Part shown: positions 6,801-12,981 of the stretch, piece by piece
How positions within the stretch are numbered: the stretch's first letter is position 1
Layout: every line of letters starts with the position of its first letter
Assembly: GCA_938008005.1 (NCBI GenBank)
Contig: CALLLZ010000467.1
Coordinates: forward strand, 1-12,981
DNA length: 12,981 nucleotides
Direction of reading: 5' to 3'
Source: an uncultured Marinicella sp.
Lineage (GTDB): Bacteria; Pseudomonadota; Gammaproteobacteria; Xanthomonadales; Marinicellaceae
The notes under the pieces: model-generated
What the model was told of the DNA's origin: nothing
Database searches by the model: none
Seen by the model: only the letters and a program-made list of their open reading frames with translations
Translations under genes and position numbers: made by a program

Positions 6801-7872
6801 TATCAAAGACAGTGGTGCGGGGATAACAGAGGATGCATGTTCAACTATTTTTGAACGTTTCACCCGCTTATCACAAAATCAAACCATAGAAGGGGTAGGG
6901 CTGGGTTTAGCACTGAGCCAAGAAGTGGCCAAAGCCAATAACAGTGTGATAGAAGTAAAAAGCAAGCCAGGTCATGGCTCAACATTTAGTGTGACATTCA
7001 AACTGACATCTCAATCTGCCAAAACACCTTATTTCAGCGAAGAAAATTTATTAAAAGCACAGCAGTCCAAAACAAGCTTTTCACCAATAACCGAAAATTA
7101 TAAAGACAGCAAATACACTATTTTAATTATAGAAGATAACATAGATATGCGCCACCACCTCAATCATGTATTGTCTCCACAGTTCAATACATTGATGGCG
7201 GAAAACGGAAAAACAGGACTGGCGATGGCTCTCGAAACTATTCCTGACATCATATTATGTGATGTGATGATGCCACAAATGGACGGTTTCGAAGTCAGCC
7301 GAATAATCAGGTCAGATTCGCTGACTTCACACATCCCTTTGGTTTTATTAACCGCCTTAGATGAAAGCACAAGCCGCATTAAAGGCTGGAGGGAAAACAT
7401 TGATATGTATTTGACGAAACCTTTTGATGCCAAAGAGCTTAATTTACAACTTAAAAACATTTTAAATATCAGAAAGATTATCAACCAAAAGGTCAAGAAT
7501 TCTGTCATCAACAATGATAACTATTCAGATCTATGTGAGGTTGACCAAGATTTCATCACAAAACTAAAAGCCATCATTGAAGATAACTACCAACAACCTT
7601 TATTTGGTTTAACTGAAATGGCTGGCCTCATGTTTAAAAGTGAAAGGCATTTACAACGCAAAAGCAAAGCTTTGATTGGCGTATCACCCACCGACTTATT
7701 ACGTGAATACAGGCTCAATCAAGGCGCAAAAAAATTACTCAATGGTCATTCTGTCAGTAGCACTTCAGATCAATGTGGTTTCAATTCTGTTACTTACTTT
7801 TCAAGTAGTTTCAAGAAAAAATATGGTCATTCACCAAAACAATACCAAAGTCTTCAAAGAACGAATAGATAA
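3895..7872 (+). CDS. hybrid two-component system sensor/regulator: propeller, Y_Y_Y, HisKA, HATPase, receiver, AraC HTH (1325 aa)
   Basis: One-protein signal transduction: an exported sensor controls an internal kinase, receiver and DNA-binding domain. ATG 3895 is the first start after an in-frame stop (3871-3873); no ribosome site is visible. Residues 1-21 look like a signal peptide without basic residues. Residues 35-640 hold many propeller repeats of the form IWLATxxGLxxYD (for example 48-62, 88-102, 401-414, 571-584). Residues 670-757 are the Y_Y_Y domain, and 764-783 a membrane segment. The H-box NVSHEFRTPL has phosphorylatable His 830; the N-box Asn is 944; the G1 box DSGAG is at 972-976 and VGLGLAL at 1001-1007. 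The receiver has Glu 1080/Asp 1081, phosphoacceptor Asp 1123, Thr 1153 and Lys 1175. An AraC-type domain with two HTH units spans about 1215-1320. All key residues are present. Such regulators usually control glycan-use genes in Bacteroidetes; here no glycan genes are nearby, only small exported peptides. Confidence 0.95.
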   Translation: MPLLIYPTLGLLLFVYSTVSALTFEQPDINDGFANRTFWSITQDQNKFIWLATTHNVLKYDGYEFEALDIPEKNHYKKRTLHVDSTGKLWIGTEYGEVFTYQDGDIETLGLINGLAATEKNNNQLQINQITSDKKNNIYFASNNGLYIKPINQQSIKLLAWKTQVVKNILFSDNGIYAAVSNKLYQVEIEALKPSFKKLIEFSENEIPRILHETINHGIFVGTTQFLYRLNLQKNAIEKISSLPTNTIVSMASDERRLWVGSLINGLYAIDWQNNTTLNYQHTPDKIGSISDNVIISLLLDQSGVLFIATFDGNVSITNTNSISFGAYIEPQNQLSCLKSKVIYHIYENSQKQLWLSTAKGVVRYSHADQSCIHYGSTAEDVNSLSYPEIRSVNQGQGQQYWIATNNGLNLLDAKTSRVDRLTGQVPALPTLFSFEKEPGIRLIGTESGLYQYHIDNKRSIKVPSNLAELTDAEYFTYDHDDTKKVYLATSSGIAYIQDNQTYPITALNHVLGLTEIKDIHIQDKDIWISTLEQGLYHFDHTFELIKHYQIGNHLPTNTQLMDILQSDSGELWVSSLNGLYRINPLENRIDKFYTSDGLQGNTFKRGASYKNRDNKLYFGGLNGVNGFYPSEITPNNTPPAVVITQLNRFNKEIIPKVSDNGFLINHPINTLKELTFSHKDYIFGFEFAALSYADPMRNHYAYMLEGLDPDWNHTTAQNRRVTYTNLKPGSYTFKVKAANKDGIWNETPKTIAIRVKPAPWYSWWAYSLYIILIILMVYGFINRRIRTERIISTRLEEQVNSQTQKINQQNETLKTLMQRKDALFANVSHEFRTPLTLILGPVDTLIKEAKMSENQGNLSIIKRNAEKLLNLVDQLLLLAKFSEKTEIKQQPQNILTTVQVLLASFEHAIADKDLQVETRELQNIDVKATTNALQIIIGNLLSNAIKYTPTGGYIKIGTLVESNKATVYIKDSGAGITEDACSTIFERFTRLSQNQTIEGVGLGLALSQEVAKANNSVIEVKSKPGHGSTFSVTFKLTSQSAKTPYFSEENLLKAQQSKTSFSPITENYKDSKYTILIIEDNIDMRHHLNHVLSPQFNTLMAENGKTGLAMALETIPDIILCDVMMPQMDGFEVSRIIRSDSLTSHIPLVLLTALDESTSRIKGWRENIDMYLTKPFDAKELNLQLKNILNIRKIINQKVKNSVINNDNYSDLCEVDQDFITKLKAIIEDNYQQPLFGLTEMAGLMFKSERHLQRKSKALIGVSPTDLLREYRLNQGAKKLLNGHSVSSTSDQCGFNSVTYFSSSFKKKYGHSPKQYQSLQRTNR

Positions 7873-7897
7873 ACCTTACCAAAAAAAGCTATTACCT

Positions 7898-8002
7898 ATG
7901 AACTCTCAGATAACAACTTTATATAATAAGACAATGACGGATGGAGAACTGACAAAAAAGGAAGTCCAAGCAATTTTAGACAAGTCAAAAAAATCTAAGT
8001 AA
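7898..8002 (+). CDS. possible 34-aa peptide after the hybrid regulator
   Basis: A short frame starts at ATG 7898 and gives MNSQITTLYNKTMTDGELTK followed by KEVQAILDKSKKSK. The frame is open further upstream, but there it overlaps the AraC domain in another frame. The stretch DGELTKKEVQAIL resembles the second half of an EF-hand (Gly at position 6, Leu at 8, Glu at 12), but positions 1 and 3 are Lys and Met, so calcium binding is not supported. No ribosome site precedes the ATG. It may be noise. Confidence 0.22.
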   Translation: MNSQITTLYNKTMTDGELTKKEVQAILDKSKKSK

Positions 8003-8039
8003 ACTTGATAGCAATCAAATTCGAACATAAATGAAGTCG

Positions 8040-8083
8040 TTAAATTCAATTATTGATACAAACATCCTTGTTTTTGAATTTAA
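8040..8083. terminator. hairpin between convergent genes, probable two-way terminator
   Basis: TTAAATTCAA (8040-8049) is the exact reverse complement of TTGAATTTAA (8074-8083), and an inner ACAA/TTGT pair is possible in the 24-nt loop. The arms are AT-rich, so the stem is weak for a classic terminator. Its position 36 bp beyond the end of putA and 168 bp beyond the regulator gene, between convergent genes, fits termination. Confidence 0.45.
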
Positions 8084-8118
8084 TACAACAGACCCATAAA
8101 AATATTTACATCAGTTTT

Positions 8119-11100
8119 TCACTCATCATCAGACAATTCCAATAAGTCTGCATTACCACCCACTGCTGAAATATTATTGGTGATGGTTTTTTCGGTCAGG
8201 AATTGTCTTAAATAATTGGGCCCACCAGCTTTGGGGCCAGTGCCAGATAAACCCATTCCGCCGAAAGGTTGAACACCCACTACGGCGCCTGTCATGTTGC
8301 GGTTGATGTAGCAGTTGCCAGCTTGGATTTTCGATATCACATATTCAATGGTGTCATCAATTCTTGAGTGTATGCCAGTGGTTAGGCCATAACCCGTACC
8401 ATTGATGGCATCAATGACTTGATCTAATTCATTGGACTTATATCTAATGACATGTAAAAACGGACCGAATATTTCTTGCTCCAAAACGTCTATGCCGCTG
8501 ATTTCAACTGCTTGCGGCGCAAAATAATGTCCTTTAATTTCTGGCTCAGGTAAAGACTTAATCGGCTTTGCAGTTTGTTGCATGCGGCTTTTGTGGTTTT
8601 GCAGAATACCCAGGGCTTTCTCATCAATCACAGGCCCCAAGTCGGTCGAAAATAATTGAGGGTTTCCAGTCGATAATTCATCCATAGCGCCTTTGAGCAT
8701 ATGAATGACTTTATCTGCCACATCATCTTGAATGTAAAGTACTCTTAAGGCTGAACAACGTTGTCCAGCACTAAAAAAAGCTGAATTGATCACATCCTTA
8801 ACCAATTGCTCAGGCAAACAAGATGAATCAGCAATCATGCAGTTTTGACCACCAGTTTCAGCGATTAATGTTGCAATCGAGGCATCCTTACGGTTCGCTA
8901 AATTTAAATTAATGATTTGAGCCGTTTGCGTTGAACCGGTGAACACCACACCAGCAATGCCATTGCTTTGGCAAAGTTGATTGCCAATCTGGCTGCCTGA
9001 ACCCAGCACCAATTGAAACACGTCTTTAGGAATCCCAGCTTCATGAATTAATTGAGCTGTGAAATGGCCGATTAAACTGGTTTGTTCGGCTGGCTTAGCA
9101 ATCACACAATTGCCTGTAACCAATGCAGCAACTATCTGTCCAGCATAAATGGCCAAAGGAAAGTTCCACGGGCTGATACAAACAAATACACCTTTACCTT
9201 GGTGGAATAAGTAATTACTTTCTCCAGTAGGGCCGGGCATTTTTTCACCGCTTGCGCACAACTCGGTGGCTTGGTTGGCATAATATCGACAAAAATCCAC
9301 CGCTTCACGCACTTCAGCTATGCAGTCGCCTAAGGTTTTACCCGCCTCATTTTGAAGCAGATATATTAAGGCCTGACTGTGCTGCTCCATTAAGTCACCT
9401 AATTTCAACAGGCAATCTGCTTTGAAAGCGACCCCTTCATCACGCCAGGCAGGAAACGCTTGCTGGGCATTATCCATGGCTTGTTTAACTGTGGCTTTAT
9501 CTGCTCGTGCATAAGTACCTACTAACAACTCCAGATTGGCTGGTGAATATACACTTATTAATTCACTGTCATTGACTGCGGATGAATGAGGTACCAAAGA
9601 ACTTGCTTGAATTACTGTCGTTGATTTTTCGGCCACCTGATCCAGCAATTGATCTACAGTTTGCATGTCCCCCAAGTTATAACCTTCAGAGTTCACACGT
9701 TGTTGCCCGTAAATTTCACTGGGCAGAGGCAATTTAGGGTGTTTGTGAGTTCGGTGTTTTCTCACTTTTTCAATTGGGTCTTGGGTGATGTCTTCAATAT
9801 TTAAAGTGAGGTCAGTCAATCGATTAACGAAAGAAGTATTGGCGCCATTTTCAAGTAAGCGGCGAACCAAATACGGCAATAAATCTTCGTGTGAACCTAC
9901 CGGCGCATAAATGCGACAAGGTCTGTTTAAGCCATCTTTGCTGATGGTTTGTGAGTGCAGCGCTTGGCCCATACCATGTAAGCGTTGAAACTCATAACCA
10001 CCTGTTTCTCCACCAAGGACTTTGATTGCTGCCACTGTATTGGCATTATGAGTAGCAAATTGAGGATAAAAGCGTTTGCGATTGGTTAACAAAAACTGTG
10101 CACAAGCCAAATATGACACATCAGTATTCACTTTACGAGTGAATACCGGGTAATGACTTAAACCTTGTTCTTGAGCACGTTTAACTTCAGTGTCCCAATA
10201 AGCGCCTTTAACCAAACGCAATGGAATCAACCGATGATGTTGATCATACAGGTCGGCCAACCATTCTAAAACTTTCAAAGCCCGTTTTTGATAGGCCTGT
10301 ACCACCAGCCCGAAACCATGGTATTCTTCAAGTTGGGCATAAACCCTTTCAAATATTTTTAAAGATATTTCTAGCCGATCTGCTTCTTCTGCATCAACAG
10401 TGACTGCAACATTAAGTTTTTTTGCGTGATTGGCAATTTCTAAAACTCTGGGAGATAACTCATCTACCACACGTTCAACATTGGCCACTTCATAACGTGG
10501 GTGTAAAGCAGAAAGTTTAATTGAAATACTGGAAGCATCATTGATGTTGCGCTTGGTGTTGGCATCAGCAATGCTCGCAATTGATGACATATAGGCATCG
10601 AAATACCGATCGGCATCTTCTTGAGTCAGCGCCGCTTCTCCCAACATATCATAGGAATAGCGATAATCTTTAAATCCTTTTTTGCCTGAACGTTTGATTG
10701 CCTCTTTGATATTACGTCCCATCACAAATTGTTTACCCATCATTTGCATGGCACGGTGTATGCCTTTACGAATAACCGGTTCACCAGTTTTATTGATGAA
10801 TTTATCTAAGGCTCGTTTCATGCCACTTTTACTTTCATCGATATCTATGATTTTACCAGTGAGCATCAAACCCCAAGTGGACGCATTAACAAATAATGAC
10901 TCACTCTTACCTAAATGTGATTTCCAGTCGGCTTCAGTAATTTTATCTTTAATTAACTTATCAGCAGTGTCTTTATCAGGGATTCGCAATAAAGCCTCTG
11001 CCAGGCACATCAACAAAATACCTTCTTTAGAAGACAAATCATATTCTTTCATGAATGCATCTACACCATCCATATCTTCTATTTTATCTCGCACATTTTC

Positions 11101-11235
11101 GACTAAATGAGTAGCTAGTTGTTTGATTTGTTGACGTTTTTTCGCACCAGGATTGGCATGATCTAACAGTTGATTAACCCAAATTTCTTCATCAATTAAA
11201 TAGTGTGCAGAAAATGGCAAAGGGTTTTGTTTCAT
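8119..11235 (-). CDS. putA: bifunctional proline dehydrogenase / L-glutamate-gamma-semialdehyde dehydrogenase PutA (1038 aa)
   Basis: PutA oxidises proline to pyrroline-5-carboxylate with FAD, passing electrons to membrane quinone, then oxidises glutamate semialdehyde to glutamate with NAD+. ATG 11235 is preferred over the in-frame TTG at 11247, since TTTGGA lies eight bases upstream. In this numbering the FAD-barrel motifs are RLVKGAYWD (340-348) and YAPVGSHEDLLPYLVRR (443-459). The aldehyde dehydrogenase half shows ISPWNFP (687-693), FTGS (765-768), AETGG with Glu 793, and SAGQRC with catalytic Cys 827, then EIFGPF. The N-terminal ribbon-helix-helix DNA-binding domain of E. coli PutA is absent, and there is no large C-terminal extra domain, so this is the short, non-autoregulating class. 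It stands alone between convergent and divergent genes; its promoter is at 11271-11300. Confidence 0.97.
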   Translation of the reverse strand: MKQNPLPFSAHYLIDEEIWVNQLLDHANPGAKKRQQIKQLATHLVENVRDKIEDMDGVDAFMKEYDLSSKEGILLMCLAEALLRIPDKDTADKLIKDKITEADWKSHLGKSESLFVNASTWGLMLTGKIIDIDESKSGMKRALDKFINKTGEPVIRKGIHRAMQMMGKQFVMGRNIKEAIKRSGKKGFKDYRYSYDMLGEAALTQEDADRYFDAYMSSIASIADANTKRNINDASSISIKLSALHPRYEVANVERVVDELSPRVLEIANHAKKLNVAVTVDAEEADRLEISLKIFERVYAQLEEYHGFGLVVQAYQKRALKVLEWLADLYDQHHRLIPLRLVKGAYWDTEVKRAQEQGLSHYPVFTRKVNTDVSYLACAQFLLTNRKRFYPQFATHNANTVAAIKVLGGETGGYEFQRLHGMGQALHSQTISKDGLNRPCRIYAPVGSHEDLLPYLVRRLLENGANTSFVNRLTDLTLNIEDITQDPIEKVRKHRTHKHPKLPLPSEIYGQQRVNSEGYNLGDMQTVDQLLDQVAEKSTTVIQASSLVPHSSAVNDSELISVYSPANLELLVGTYARADKATVKQAMDNAQQAFPAWRDEGVAFKADCLLKLGDLMEQHSQALIYLLQNEAGKTLGDCIAEVREAVDFCRYYANQATELCASGEKMPGPTGESNYLFHQGKGVFVCISPWNFPLAIYAGQIVAALVTGNCVIAKPAEQTSLIGHFTAQLIHEAGIPKDVFQLVLGSGSQIGNQLCQSNGIAGVVFTGSTQTAQIINLNLANRKDASIATLIAETGGQNCMIADSSCLPEQLVKDVINSAFFSAGQRCSALRVLYIQDDVADKVIHMLKGAMDELSTGNPQLFSTDLGPVIDEKALGILQNHKSRMQQTAKPIKSLPEPEIKGHYFAPQAVEISGIDVLEQEIFGPFLHVIRYKSNELDQVIDAINGTGYGLTTGIHSRIDDTIEYVISKIQAGNCYINRNMTGAVVGVQPFGGMGLSGTGPKAGGPNYLRQFLTEKTITNNISAVGGNADLLELSDDE

Positions 11236-11270
11236 GGCAAATTCCAAAGAAATGTTGATAAACAGGGTGA

Positions 11271-11300
11271 ATTATAATGAATGTGTCATTAATAATCCAA
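11271..11300 (-). promoter_or_regulatory. putA promoter
   Basis: On the minus strand TTGGAT (11300-11295), an 18-bp spacer, and a perfect TATAAT (11276-11271) precede putA. The -10 box ends 35 bp before the ATG at 11235, giving a leader of about 28 nt that carries the ribosome site. Confidence 0.6.
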
Positions 11301-11385
11301 ATTAAATGTTAACAACAAAGTTAGCAGCAATCCTTTATTAATTAACAAAAAAATAATATTGTTTGCGGATATTTTGTTTGGACAG

Positions 11386-11394
11386 TGGTAGAAT
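11386..11394 (+). promoter_or_regulatory. extended -10 promoter of the cox genes
   Basis: TGG-TAGAAT (TG at 11386-11387, -10 hexamer 11389-11394) is an extended -10 element. No good -35 box lies 16-18 bp upstream. A start near 11401 would give a leader of about 195 nt before coxB. Confidence 0.4.
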
Positions 11395-11478
11395 TGCGCC
11401 CGTTGGCCTGTGCGGCAATTGGTCGCATTGATTGTAACTTATTAGGTACAGTTAAAACTTGGGTTTATGATTGAGTAA

Positions 11479-11493
11479 GTCATTAAAAATGAC
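11479..11493. repeat. short perfect inverted repeat in the cox leader
   Basis: GTCATT (11479-11484) and AATGAC (11488-11493) are exact reverse complements around AAA. It may be an operator or a small hairpin; the function is unknown. Confidence 0.35.
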
Positions 11494-11514
11494 AAAACAT
11501 TGTTTGCTGATATG

Positions 11515-11552
11515 CGTGTGGCATAAAGCAAATATATAATCATTCCCACACG
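11515..11552. promoter_or_regulatory. inverted repeat bracketing a TATAAT in the cox leader
   Basis: CGTGTGG (11515-11521) is the exact reverse complement of CCACACG (11546-11552). The 24-bp centre contains a perfect TATAAT (11535-11540). It lies 44 bp before coxB. It can be read as a GC-rich stem in the leader RNA or as a two-arm operator around a second -10 box; no -35 box is visible for the latter. Confidence 0.45.
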
Positions 11553-11596
11553 TTCAAAGGTTTTGATTTTCAAAAATTCGTTAAGGTATTAATTTT

Positions 11597-12751
11597 ATGA
11601 AAAAAGCACAAATGAAATTCATGATGCTGATTACTGGTTTGTTGACTTCGTCTATGGCAGCAGCAGAATATGGATTGAATTTAAGAAAAGGCGTCACTGA
11701 ATTCAGTGAAACGGCTTATGGGCTACATACATTCACATTGTGGATTTGTATTGTAATTGGGATTTTGGTGTTTGGTGCGATGATTGTTTCAATCTTTGCT
11801 CACCGCAAGTCGAAAGGGTACAAACCAGAACAATTCAGCCACAGTACAGTTGCTGAAGTGATCTGGACCGTCATCCCAATATTGATATTGGTGATGATTG
11901 CAATTCCTGCTACCAAAGCACTGATAACCATGGAAAATCCAACTGACGAAAGCGGTAAACGCATGAAGATGGATATGACCATAAAAGTTACTGGCTACCA
12001 ATGGAAGTGGAAATATGACTATATGGAAGATGGTATCAGCTTTTTAAGTACCTTAGCTCAAGATCACAACATCGCGCGCCAAAAGGGTTCTGGAATAGAC
12101 GTAAACACCATAGAAAACTACTTATTAGAAGTGGATAAACCATTGGTTATTCCCGTTGACACCAATATCAGGTTCTTATTAACCGCCGATGATGTCATAC
12201 ATGCTTGGTGGGTTCCAGATTTTGGTTGGAAACGTGATGCCATACCAGGTTATATCAATGAAGCTTGGACCAATGTAAAAACACCAGGAACATACCGCGG
12301 TCAATGTGCAGAACTTTGTGGTAAAGATCACGGGTTTATGCCGATTGTGGTTGAGGCCGTAAGTAAAGCTGAGTATGCCCAGTGGGTTGCTGATCAGAAA
12401 GGTGAACAAGCAGTTGAAGCAGAAATGGTTCAAACAGAATGGTCCAAAGAGCAATTAATGACCAAAGGCGAAGAAGTTTACAACACGCAGTGTGCCACTT
12501 GTCATCAAGTCACAGGAAGCGGCATGCCACCAGCATTCCCTGCTCTTGCGGGTAGCGAGTTCGTTAACGGCCCAGCGACCGATCAAATCGATCTAGTCCT
12601 CAATGGCAAAGCAGGAACTGCGATGCAAGCCTTCGGTAACATCTTGTCTGACGTTGACATTGCTGCTGCCATTACCTACACCAGAAATTCTTTTGATAAC
12701 ACAGCAGGCGATGTCGTACAACCAGCTGCTGTCAAAAGCATGAAACAATAA
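11597..12751 (+). CDS. coxB: cytochrome c oxidase subunit II with fused cytochrome c domain
   Basis: CoxB takes electrons at its CuA centre and passes them to the haem groups of CoxA in the inner membrane. The start is ATG 11597 with TTAAGG (11581-11586), ten bases upstream. Residues 1-23 form a signal peptide ending MAAA-E. Membrane segments lie at about 45-68 and 87-108. The CuA ligands are His 202 (IHAWW), Cys 237, Glu 239, Cys 241, His 245 and Met 248 in QCAELCGKDHGFM. A C-terminal cytochrome c domain follows at about 285-370 with haem-binding CATCH (Cys 299, Cys 302, His 303) and likely axial Met 343. At 384 aa it matches the fused, caa3-like class. The conserved aromatic run YQWKWKY (135-141) is present. 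It is the first gene of the cox operon, 15 nt before coxA. Confidence 0.97.
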   Translation: MKKAQMKFMMLITGLLTSSMAAAEYGLNLRKGVTEFSETAYGLHTFTLWICIVIGILVFGAMIVSIFAHRKSKGYKPEQFSHSTVAEVIWTVIPILILVMIAIPATKALITMENPTDESGKRMKMDMTIKVTGYQWKWKYDYMEDGISFLSTLAQDHNIARQKGSGIDVNTIENYLLEVDKPLVIPVDTNIRFLLTADDVIHAWWVPDFGWKRDAIPGYINEAWTNVKTPGTYRGQCAELCGKDHGFMPIVVEAVSKAEYAQWVADQKGEQAVEAEMVQTEWSKEQLMTKGEEVYNTQCATCHQVTGSGMPPAFPALAGSEFVNGPATDQIDLVLNGKAGTAMQAFGNILSDVDIAAAITYTRNSFDNTAGDVVQPAAVKSMKQ

Positions 12752-12766
12752 GTTAGAGGATTTATT

Positions 12767-12981
12767 ATGAGTCAAGATATCACACCCAATGAAATCGGTC
12801 ATGGCGATGTAGGCCATGATCATCATGATCATGACCACAAACCTAAAGGTTTTGTAAAAAGATGGTTGATGACTACCAATCACAAAGACATTGGAACACT
12901 GTATCTAATATTCGCATTCGCTATGTTTATCATTGGTGGTGCGATGGCGATGATCATTCGTTTAGAGTTGTTTCAACCGGG
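12767..12981 (+). CDS. coxA: cytochrome c oxidase subunit I, N-terminal fragment
   Basis: CoxA is the haem-copper catalytic subunit that reduces oxygen and pumps protons. Only the first 71 codons are in the window and the gene runs off the right edge. ATG 12767 follows AGAGGA (12755-12760) at six bases. After a His/Asp-rich start (six His between residues 12 and 24) comes [18 protein letters not shown], the hallmark start of subunit I, and the first membrane segment at about 43-64. The haem and CuB ligands lie beyond the edge. It is co-transcribed with coxB. Confidence 0.95.
   Translation, partial: MSQDITPNEIGHGDVGHDHHDHDHKPKGFVKRWLMTTNHKDIGTLYLIFAFAMFIIGGAMAMIIRLELFQP

Larger units (their letters stand above)
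11236..11596. other. divergent putA-coxB intergenic region
   Basis: This 361-bp region holds no gene. It contains the putA promoter on the minus strand, an extended -10 promoter for the cox genes, and, in the roughly 195-nt cox leader, two inverted repeats (11479-11493 and 11515-11552). A GC-rich patch follows the cox -10 box at about 11396-11432 in otherwise AT-rich sequence. Confidence 0.6.

Noticed and set aside
7676..7897. Longer version of the small frame after the hybrid regulator
   Set aside because: It lies in another frame inside the conserved AraC-type domain; only the part after 7898 is considered, with low confidence.
8034..8050. Partial match to the inverted half-site (GTCGTTAAATTCAA)
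   Set aside because: There is no partner 21 bp away on either side and it lies between convergent gene ends.
10682..11110. 142-codon frame on the plus strand
   Set aside because: It is antisense to the conserved N-terminal part of putA and is a shadow of its codon use.
12805..12836. Near-palindromic run of CATGATCAT units
   Set aside because: It is explained by His and Asp codons (CAT, GAT) of the coxA N-terminus.

Overview
The window is AT-rich and reads like a chromosomal segment of a gammaproteobacterium. The support is a proline catabolism gene of the PutA type, a cytochrome c oxidase operon whose CoxB carries a C-terminal cytochrome c domain, and a Ser/Thr kinase with the N-terminal helical segment common in Xanthomonadales- and Marinicella-like bacteria. 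A Marinicella-like marine bacterium is a guess only; no taxonomic marker is present. No RNA gene, transposase, CRISPR array or phage gene was seen.

Layout. Positions 1-868 (minus) hold the 5' part of a Hanks-type Ser/Thr kinase gene, which runs off the left edge and is interrupted by one in-frame TAG between the glycine loop and the VAIK motif. Divergent to it, 1147-2055 encodes an unassigned protein with two membrane segments. The next 480 bp have no gene but are rich in inverted and direct repeats.

Positions 2535-3756 are the accessory heart of the window: three small genes for exported, cysteine-containing peptides. The first (86 aa) has six cysteines in a mirror-symmetric spacing. The second and third (100 and 85 aa) are tandem paralogues. 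Each paralogue is preceded by a nearly identical 38-bp element made of two 17-bp direct half-sites separated by 4 bp, placed 25 bp before a shared TATAAA box. This is the geometry of an AraC-type activator site. Immediately downstream on the same strand lies a 1325-aa hybrid two-component system protein (propeller sensor, Y_Y_Y, membrane segment, histidine kinase, receiver, AraC-type DNA-binding domain). The working hypothesis is that this protein drives the peptide genes, making a self-contained sense-and-secrete locus. A third, weaker 21-bp-periodic element with the same core lies inverted upstream of the first peptide gene.

Positions 8040-8083 hold a hairpin between convergent genes, followed by putA (minus, 8119-11235), which has a recognisable promoter at 11271-11300. 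A divergent intergenic region leads to coxB (11597-12751) and the start of coxA (12767 to the right edge). The cox leader is long and contains an inverted repeat that brackets a perfect TATAAT. The putA and cox genes are ordinary respiratory and catabolic genes: PutA feeds electrons from proline to quinone, and the aa3/caa3-type oxidase is a terminal acceptor of the same respiratory chain.
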